Below are positions 58,771 to 64,000 of a stretch of 64,000 nucleotides of DNA, in pieces (the first letter of the stretch is position 1; each line of letters starts with the position of its first letter). The translations under genes and the position numbers were made by a program. The notes below the pieces were generated by a model. That model was given only the letters and a program-made list of their open reading frames with translations. It did not search any database and was not told the origin of the DNA. Source of the stretch: Pseudonocardia autotrophica (GTDB taxonomy: Bacteria > Actinomycetota > Actinomycetes > Mycobacteriales > Pseudonocardiaceae); contig NZ_AP018921.1 of assembly GCF_003945385.1 (NCBI RefSeq), positions 124,001-188,000 of the forward strand. The letters are read 5' to 3'.

Positions 58771-59378
58771 GAGGCCACCGCCCGATCGGTGAGGTCGTCG
58801 AGGGCACAGCGCCAGGTGTCGGGCCGGGCGGCCGCGGCGTAGGCGTGCAGCGTCTGCTCGTCGACCGGTTCCGGGTCGAGCACCTCGACGCTGCCGGCCG
58901 GCAGGAACCGCAGCCCGTCCTCGCCGGCGGGCTGAATCCCGACACGCTCACCGGTGCCGCGGGCGTAGCGGTCCGGGCCGATCCACCGGACCTCACCGGT
59001 GACCCCGATGTTCTTGCCGCGCCGGGTCAACGACCGCACCCGGCGACCCACCCGGGGTGCGCGGGAGCGCGCCCGCGCGCGCTCGATCAGCTGCGGCGCC
59101 AGCTGACGCCGGTACCAGGCCAGAGCGGCCTCGCGGACCTGCGGCGTCGCGTCGACCGACGCAGCGTTGTGGTAGGTCCAGCCCCGCGTACTGGCGTACT
59201 CGCGGGTGGTGACCTGCTCGCCGTCCCAGACCACGGCGATGAAGTCACTGTCGTCATAGCCGTTGCGCTCGTAGGTCTCGAGCACCGCCCCCACATGGGA
59301 GCTCTGGGGGTCCCCGCAGCCGCGGCCACTGTTCTTGATCTCTGTGGTGCAGGCGGGCCCGCACACGGTGATGGACAT
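58767..59378 (-). CDS. hypothetical protein with Cys-rich N-terminus
   Basis: 203 residues. The N-terminus has CGPACTTEIKNSGRGCGDPQ, then GYDDSDFIAVVWDGEQVTTR. A basic helical linker (LIERARARSRAPRVGRRVRS) leads to an SH3-like or KOW-like part (KNIGVTGEVRWIGPDRYARG). GGGAGGT precedes ATG 59378. It may be a nucleic-acid-binding protein. Family not recognised. Confidence 0.55.
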   Translation of the reverse strand: MSITVCGPACTTEIKNSGRGCGDPQSSHVGAVLETYERNGYDDSDFIAVVWDGEQVTTREYASTRGWTYHNAASVDATPQVREAALAWYRRQLAPQLIERARARSRAPRVGRRVRSLTRRGKNIGVTGEVRWIGPDRYARGTGERVGIQPAGEDGLRFLPAGSVEVLDPEPVDEQTLHAYAAAARPDTWRCALDDLTDRAVAS

Positions 59379-59540
59379 CCGATACCTCCCGTGGGATGTG
59401 ATCTGCCTCGTCAGCGCTGGGGAGATCAGCCCCGGCGGACGCCGCCGGCGGCGGCGTTTCGGCTCAGATGTCGTCGGGCGCGCACGAGCCCCGGCAGGGG
59501 GCTCGGGGCGCAGCGCCACGTCCGGTGTCGCCACCGGCGC

Positions 59541-59921
59541 TCAGGCGCTGGCGGCGGCGAGCCAGCGCTGCAGCGTGCGCGGACTGACGCCGTACTGCTC
59601 GGCCACAACGACGCGCTGAGTGCCCTGGCGGACACACGCCACCGCGGCGGCCCGCCGCGCCTGCTGCGGGCTACGCTGCGCAGCAGGCCGGCACGGGGTG
59701 CGGGGCCGCGACCGGCGGCGCTCGTCGTCGGTCGTTGCGCCCCACACCCCGACCTCGCCGGACCGAACCGCCCAGTCGAGGCAGGCCGCGGTCACCGGGC
59801 AGCGCCGGCACACGGCCTTGGCCTGCTCCACCTGGCGGGCCGCAGGGCGGCCGGTACCGACAGGAAAGAACAGCTCGGGGTTCTCTGCTCTGCAGGGCAG
59901 AGCGTGGTCCAGGAAATCCAT
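59541..59921 (-). CDS. WhiB-family iron-sulfur regulator with C-terminal HTH
   Basis: 126 residues. The four cluster cysteines are present: one in HALPCRAENPELFFPVG, then CRRCPVTAACLDW. The GVWGATTDDERR turn follows. Unlike core WhiB proteins it has a C-terminal extension with a putative HTH (VVVAEQYGVSPRTLQRWLAA). WhiB proteins are actinobacterial 4Fe-4S transcription factors that bind the sigma factor; plasmid forms may control transfer. GAGGTGAG precedes ATG 59921. Confidence 0.9.
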   Translation of the reverse strand: MDFLDHALPCRAENPELFFPVGTGRPAARQVEQAKAVCRRCPVTAACLDWAVRSGEVGVWGATTDDERRRSRPRTPCRPAAQRSPQQARRAAAVACVRQGTQRVVVAEQYGVSPRTLQRWLAAASA

Positions 59922-60039
59922 CACTACTCACCTCGCATGCGGGCTGCGACTGGACCGGCCCCGGGGCAGGGCCGGTGTGGAGACCGGGCGGGGCGCCGCC
60001 GCTGTCGGTGGGGCGCCCCGCCCGGTAGCCGCCCGGGGG

Positions 60040-60453
60040 TCAGGCGACCGGCTCGGGGGCGGTGGTCGACCCGGTGTGCTCGCGCCGGGGCTGGCGCGTG
60101 ACGGTGATCGCCGCCTTGCGGGTGTCGGCCGTGACGATCTTGGCCTGCACCTCGGTGCGCGCGATCTCGCGTGACTGGCCGTCGTCGTCGGTCACGGTGA
60201 ACGAGTTGTCGGCCAGCTGGCCGATCACGACGACCGGGTCACCGGAGCCCAGGTTGCTGGCGTTCTCGGCGACGGGACCGAACGCGACCACGTTGAGCCA
60301 GAGGGTCCGGCCGTCGCGCCACTCACCGGACTCGCGGTCCTGGTAGCGCTTGTTGATCGCGAGGGAGAACTGCAGCCGCGCCCGCCCGGTGTGCTCGTGG
60401 AACTCGAAGGTGGGCTGCTTGCCGATGTTGCCGATGTAGGTCTGGTCGTTCAT
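60040..60453 (-). CDS. ssb: single-stranded DNA-binding protein
   Basis: A 137-residue SSB/OB-fold protein. It has IGNIGKQPTFEFHEHTGRAR, then FSLAINKRYQDRESGEWRDG, WLNVVAFGPVAENASNLGSG and VVVIGQLADNSFTVTDDDGQ. The acidic C-terminal DDIPF-type tip is not evident; it ends TTAPEPVA. Plasmid SSBs protect transferred DNA. ATG 60453 lies directly downstream of structured repeat C3. Confidence 0.88.
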   Translation of the reverse strand: MNDQTYIGNIGKQPTFEFHEHTGRARLQFSLAINKRYQDRESGEWRDGRTLWLNVVAFGPVAENASNLGSGDPVVVIGQLADNSFTVTDDDGQSREIARTEVQAKIVTADTRKAAITVTRQPRREHTGSTTAPEPVA

Positions 60454-60473
60454 GGGGTGCCTCCCTGAAGGCG

Positions 60474-60692
60474 TGTCGGGCTGGTTGGTGACGCGGCCCT
60501 GCCTCAGCGCGCCGTGGTGGGGCCCGTCAGGGGCGGCGAGGGTTCGGCCTGGCCCGAGCGGGTGGGATCGGCCGCCAGGCCGACGAGCAACGCGAGCTCG
60601 TCTCACCCGCTCGGCGTCGGCGCCGGTTCATCGCCGCGACCCCCACCGCGGTGTGCTGACCTTCGGGCGTCTCCACACCGAGCCCCGACACG
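60474..60692 (-). repeat. structured intergenic repeat C, copy 3
   Basis: Outer pairing is CGTGTCGGGCT with AGCCCCGACACG, and the GCCTCAGCGC segment pairs with GTGTGCTGACC. It carries the family motif TGACCTTCGGGCG and CATCGCCGCGACC. About 220 bases, shorter than copies 1 and 2. It lies upstream of ssb and is close to copy 4. Confidence 0.65.
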
Positions 60693-60808
60693 TATTCAGG
60701 GAGGCACCCGGTGGCGAGCCCCAAACACCAATGACTCCGATGTCCGATGACGTCCGGCCGGAAGCCGGGACCGGCGGGGGAGCCGACCGTGCCGCCTCGC
60801 GGCGCCCG

Positions 60809-61423
60809 CTACCGGGGGTGCCGTACCCCGGCCAGCACGGTTCGGCCCTGGGTGATCGCGTCGTCGACGCCGTAGATGCCCCAGCAGGCCTCGACCTCGG
60901 CCCAGGTCCCGCCGCCGCAGGCGCCTGCCGGCCCGGCCGGGCACGGTGCCCACTGTTCGGCGATGTAGCCCACGACCTGCCCGCTCGCCCACTGGTCATA
61001 GACCTCGACCTCCCCGCGCAGACAGGCGCGGGCCTGCTCGTCACCCGGGTAGCGACCACCGCAGGCGGTGCGCAGCTCGTCGCGCAGCAGGTAGGCCAGC
61101 CCGGCCTGTCCGGAGTCCCACGGGTCGGCGAAGCACCCGACCCGTGCCCCGGCGTGCAGCGCGAGGTCGCCGTGGGCGTAGCCCCAGACCGGCACGACGA
61201 CGGCGTCGTGGAACACCGTCGGGTAGCGGGCGGCCAGCCCCCCGCCGCCGCGTTCGCACAGCTCCCGCAGCCGGCCGGTGTGGTCCTCCCACGGCAGTGA
61301 GTGCCGGGCGAGGTCGAGTATCAGGTGCGCGACGGTGTCCCAGTCGCGCGGCGACTGCGGCGCGTCGTCGGGCAGCACCCGGACCCGCCCACCGGGTACC
61401 TCGACAATCTCGATCTCTTCCAT
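60809..61423 (-). CDS. hypothetical protein
   Basis: 204 residues, Trp/Asp-rich soluble protein. It has WDTVAHLILDLARHSLPWED, then HDAVVVPVWGYAHGDLALHA, CACGGRYPGDEQARACLRGE-like Cys pattern and WAPCPAGPAGACGGGTWAEV. Four or five Cys are spaced, not in a clear ribbon. ATG 61423. No family recognised. Confidence 0.6.
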   Translation of the reverse strand: MEEIEIVEVPGGRVRVLPDDAPQSPRDWDTVAHLILDLARHSLPWEDHTGRLRELCERGGGGLAARYPTVFHDAVVVPVWGYAHGDLALHAGARVGCFADPWDSGQAGLAYLLRDELRTACGGRYPGDEQARACLRGEVEVYDQWASGQVVGYIAEQWAPCPAGPAGACGGGTWAEVEACWGIYGVDDAITQGRTVLAGVRHPR

Positions 61424-61505
61424 GGCTGATGTCCCTTCACAGACGACGACGGGGCGCCCTCCGCGTGTGCGGTGGGCGCCCCCGTCGGGAGTGCAGTGGT
61501 GGTGG

Positions 61506-62084
61506 TCAGTGCCAGATGACGTCGCGGGCCTGGTCGCGGGCGAACAGGGCGACCTCGCGCAGAACGATCAGCCGGTCCTGCAGGTAGCCCGCCTGCCGGC
61601 CGAAGTCCACGACCGTGCCGGCCACGCCCCGGTCCTGGACCGGTACGCCGGCATCAGCAGGAGCCAGGGCCAGCGCCAGCTCGACGCGGCCGAGCATCTG
61701 CTCGGCCGTGAGCTCCCCGACCAGGGGCGTGTCGGCGTCCGGGGGCGGTGCGGTCGCACCGCCGGGTGGGGGCTCGTGGACGTCGGCTGCGCCGAGCTCG
61801 GCGACCAGCCCGAGCGCGCGCAACAGCAGCATCGCGTTGCGGTTGCTGACGTTCAGGCTGGGGTCGGTGTCGGTGCTGTAGTGCACGACCACGAACGGGC
61901 GGTAGGCGTGCTCGCCGCAGTCGGGGTCGGTGCAGTACCGGTCATGGTCGGTCAGCCCGGCGACGGCGGCGTCGTAGTCGGCGAAGTAGCGCCGGTCGGT
62001 CGGCGGATACGCCGGGCACTCGAGGCTCGCGCCCAGCTCAACCGGGCCGCCGGCGGGCGGGGCAGGGCAGAAGGTGACAGACAT
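61506..62084 (-). CDS. hypothetical protein
   Basis: 192 residues. It has YFADYDAAVAGLTDHDRYCT, CTDPDCGEHAYRPFVVVHYS, NVSNRNAMLLLRALGLVAEL and a helical end GRQAGYLQDRLIVLREVALF. The Cys pair with His may be a metal site. GGGAG lies before ATG 62084. It is 24 bases from the next gene's stop, so is in one leftward unit with 62109. Family not recognised. Confidence 0.6.
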   Translation of the reverse strand: MSVTFCPAPPAGGPVELGASLECPAYPPTDRRYFADYDAAVAGLTDHDRYCTDPDCGEHAYRPFVVVHYSTDTDPSLNVSNRNAMLLLRALGLVAELGAADVHEPPPGGATAPPPDADTPLVGELTAEQMLGRVELALALAPADAGVPVQDRGVAGTVVDFGRQAGYLQDRLIVLREVALFARDQARDVIWH

Positions 62085-62108
62085 GGCGGGCACTCCCAGA
62101 CGAGAGGG

Positions 62109-62543
62109 TCAGTAGTCGCTGGACAGGGCCGCGTACTGGGCGGCGGTTTCGAACCGGTCGTGCAGCGGGATCGCCGACCCGCCGCAGCCCAGGTGCGCCG
62201 ACAGCGCGCGGAACCGGGAGTCGCTGCTGTAGACGAACGCCCCGGAGGCCATCGGCCCGACCCGGTCGGTGCGGGCGAGGTCGGGCACGGCGATGCCGTA
62301 CATTCCGGCCCGCTCGATCAGCCGCACCGCCGGCGCCTGCTCGTCGGGCTCGAGCACGGCCGCGGCGTAGTAGTCGACGAGGTCCCCGACCAGGGTCACG
62401 CGGGTGACCCGCCCGGAGATCCCGCCGTTCGAGCAGTCGGGCAGGTCCGCCGCGCGCAGGATGCTGACCCGCAGGCCCCGCCGGGCGTCCTGCGTGCCGG
62501 TGTTCGGCGTCAGGGCGTTCGTGGTCCGGGTGTTCGTGGTCAT
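62109..62543 (-). CDS. hypothetical protein
   Basis: 144 residues. It has RRGLRVSILRAADLPDCSNG, then RVTRVTLVGDLVDYYAAAVL, LIERAGMYGIAVPDLARTDR and GCGGSAIPLHDRFETAAQYA. It looks like a small alpha/beta protein. AGGAG precedes ATG 62543, directly downstream of repeat C4. No family recognised. Confidence 0.6.
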   Translation of the reverse strand: MTTNTRTTNALTPNTGTQDARRGLRVSILRAADLPDCSNGGISGRVTRVTLVGDLVDYYAAAVLEPDEQAPAVRLIERAGMYGIAVPDLARTDRVGPMASGAFVYSSDSRFRALSAHLGCGGSAIPLHDRFETAAQYAALSSDY

Positions 62544-62563
62544 CTGGCCTCTCCTGTGGTGTC

Positions 62564-62780
62564 GGGCTGGTGGGTGACGCGGCCCTGCCTCAGCACGCCG
62601 CGGTGGGGCCCGACCAGGGGCGGCGGGGGTTCGTGCTGGCCCGAGCGGGTGGGAACCGCGCCAGCGGTCCGAGCCCCGGGCGAGGCTCGTCCCACCCGCT
62701 CGGTGTCGGCGCCGGTTCATCGCCGCGGACCCCACCGCGGTGTGCTGACCTTCGGGCGTCACCCACCGAGCCCCGACACC
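62564..62780 (-). repeat. structured intergenic repeat C, copy 4
   Basis: Terminal pairing GTGTCGGGCT with AGCCCCGACAC, inner pairing CCGCGGTGGGG with CCCCACCGCGG, and CCCGAGCGGGTGGGA with TCCCACCCGCTCGG. It has over 80% visual identity with copy 3 and the same TGACCTTCGGGCG motif. It is upstream of the gene at 62109. Confidence 0.7.
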
Positions 62781-62794
62781 CCGAGAGGGTGTGT

Positions 62795-63295
62795 TCACCC
62801 GGCGCGGGCGATGGCCAGCAGCGTGTCCGGGGCGGTGAACCAGGCGCGCACGACATCGCTGGCGTCGTGCTTGTCGAAGCGGGCGGCGAGGCGTTCGAGA
62901 CCGCCGGGCATGCGCACGTCGATCTCGGCGACCAGGTCGGTGATCGGGTAGTCGAACCCGGCACCGCCGTAGAGCTCGGCGTACTCGGCCAGCGCGAGCT
63001 GTTGGAACAGCTCGTGGTCGGCGAGCCCGCGCACCCCCTGCTCGATGCCGGCGTCGGGTGTGGGCAGCTGATAGATGAGGGCGTCGTTGAGCGCGACCTG
63101 CATCGGTGGGTTGTCCGGGAACTCGGCGGCCAGATCCGTGGTGTCGATGCTGATCCGCAGCAGCGGGCCGGGCTGCCAGTACGCGCTGACCAGAACGTCG
63201 CCGACGCGCAGCGCGGGGCGCTGGTCGTCGGTGGTCTGCGGCAGGAACTGGGCATCGCGGTTGAGCTGGTCGTGGACGTGCTCCGTCTGGGGCAT
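62795..63295 (-). CDS. hypothetical protein
   Basis: 166 residues. It has RVGDVLVSAYWQPGPLLRIS, VALNDALIYQLPTPDAGIEQ, DHELFQQLALAEYAELYGGA and VDVRMPGGLERLAARFDKHD-like segments; a soluble alpha/beta protein. GAAGGAG lies before ATG 63295. It follows repeat C4 and precedes the ParB-like gene in the leftward unit. Not recognised. Confidence 0.6.
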   Translation of the reverse strand: MPQTEHVHDQLNRDAQFLPQTTDDQRPALRVGDVLVSAYWQPGPLLRISIDTTDLAAEFPDNPPMQVALNDALIYQLPTPDAGIEQGVRGLADHELFQQLALAEYAELYGGAGFDYPITDLVAEIDVRMPGGLERLAARFDKHDASDVVRAWFTAPDTLLAIARAG

Positions 63296-63380
63296 CTCGA
63301 TCTCCTTCGTGAAGGGTGCGCAGACACGCCCGGGCGGGACGGCTGTGCCGCCCCTGCCCGGGTGTGTGGTGGGTGCTGGG

Positions 63381-64000
63381 TCAGTCGGACTCGTCGTCCG
63401 GGAGGTCACCGGGCTCGGCGCTGTCGAGCTCGGCGGCGGTGTCCGGCTCGCAGTCGGGGGCGGGCCCCGCGGCTGCGTCCTCCTCCTCGTCCGCGTCGCC
63501 GCCGTCGGCGTTGTCGCCCGGGGCGAGGGTGGCGGTGTGGTCGGCGTTCGGGTCGAGGGCGAGCTGTTCGACCTCGCAGAGCGTGTAACCCCAGTCGCGC
63601 AGCTGGGACAGGTAGCGCTGCGTGGCGGGGTCGGCGTTGCGCCAGTTGCCCTGGTGAGTGCCGGCCTCGTAGGCGCCCAGCACGAACGCCAGCGACAGCA
63701 TCGTGGCCCGGGCGGTACTGGTGGCCCGGGCGGCCTCGGCGAGCGGGTTGACCCGCCCGCTGTAGTAGCCGCCGCCGTCCGGGGCGGCGAGCCCGAGCAG
63801 CTCACAGGCCAGCGAGTTGCCCGACTCCATCGCCTTGCGCAGGGCGTGGGCGCCCTGGCCGAGCTCGGCGGCGACATAGACTGCCGCGCCCTTCGGCGCG
63901 GACTTCTTGGCCAGCAGCTCGGCCAGCCACTCCCGGCGCACGGTCTCCGCGGAGGCCCAGGCCTTGTTGTTGGCGATCACCCGCCGCCGCTCGATGCGCG
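63381..64000 (-). CDS. ParB-family protein, C-terminal part (runs off the window)
   Basis: The frame is open to the last base, so the N-terminal ParB domain lies outside. The visible part matches the C-terminus of actinomycete plasmid ParB-like proteins: RRRVIANNKAWASAETVRRE, WLAELLAKKSAPKGAAVYVA and GAHALRKAMESGNSLACELL, then an acidic disordered tail. The role may be partition or regulation. It is distinct from the parA partner at 19704. Confidence 0.7.
   Translation of the reverse strand, partial: RIERRRVIANNKAWASAETVRREWLAELLAKKSAPKGAAVYVAAELGQGAHALRKAMESGNSLACELLGLAAPDGGGYYSGRVNPLAEAARATSTARATMLSLAFVLGAYEAGTHQGNWRNADPATQRYLSQLRDWGYTLCEVEQLALDPNADHTATLAPGDNADGGDADEEEDAAAGPAPDCEPDTAAELDSAEPGDLPDDESD

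Noticed and set aside
1..64000. tRNA or rRNA genes
   Set aside because: No cloverleaf with a conserved TTCGA-type arm or rRNA signature sequence was recognised by eye.

Overview
The window is about 70% G+C DNA with GTG/TTG starts and strong codon bias. It carries actinomycete plasmid hallmarks: a WhiB protein, XRE-DUF5753 and DUF6879 proteins, DUF2637, DUF4913 and FDXHR proteins, and a MobF relaxase. It most likely comes from a large conjugative plasmid, or a plasmid-like integrated element, of a Pseudonocardia-type actinomycete. The genus is an inference. No rRNA, tRNA or CRISPR array was seen.

Region 1 (1-18150): a plant-polysaccharide locus with a DUF4038/GH140-like glycosidase, a small protein and a secreted CE15-like esterase. 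It is split by a 15.3-kb Tn554-type element (about 594-15863). Joining the flanks at a 5-bp GCCGA core restores the glycosidase frame exactly. The element carries tnpA, tnpB and tnpC at its right end. Its cargo is an acyltransferase, a sugar C-methyltransferase-like protein, an RmlC-type epimerase, a MerR regulator, a SulP transporter, an IS256 copy and an ADP-ribosylglycohydrolase-like protein lacking its metal ligands.

Region 2 (18151-38434): plasmid maintenance and transfer. A relatively A+T-rich segment precedes parA and a parB-like gene. A leftward XRE/DUF6879 operon faces a rightward transfer operon across a paired operator: a 24-aa leader ORF, a CxxC protein, DUF2637, a VirD4/TraG-like coupling ATPase, DUF4913 and FDXHR. 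A LigC-like DNA ligase gene is cut by an ISL3 element (29727-31531). A 1.6-kaa MobF relaxase-helicase follows, with a repeat-rich intergenic region beside it that is the best oriT candidate.

Region 3 (38435-64000): many small leftward genes, including zinc-ribbon proteins, a primase-polymerase, WhiB, SSB and the end of a ParB-like gene, separated by long structured repeats. Within it a dprA-like gene is split by a roughly 9.8-kb island (about 42467-52265). The island encodes two complete tyrosine recombinases followed by two tandem copies of a module made of a small XRE HTH protein and a large multi-zinc-ribbon protein with a degenerate recombinase-like C-terminus. This island and the recurring structured intergenic repeats are the strongest candidates for undescribed biology.
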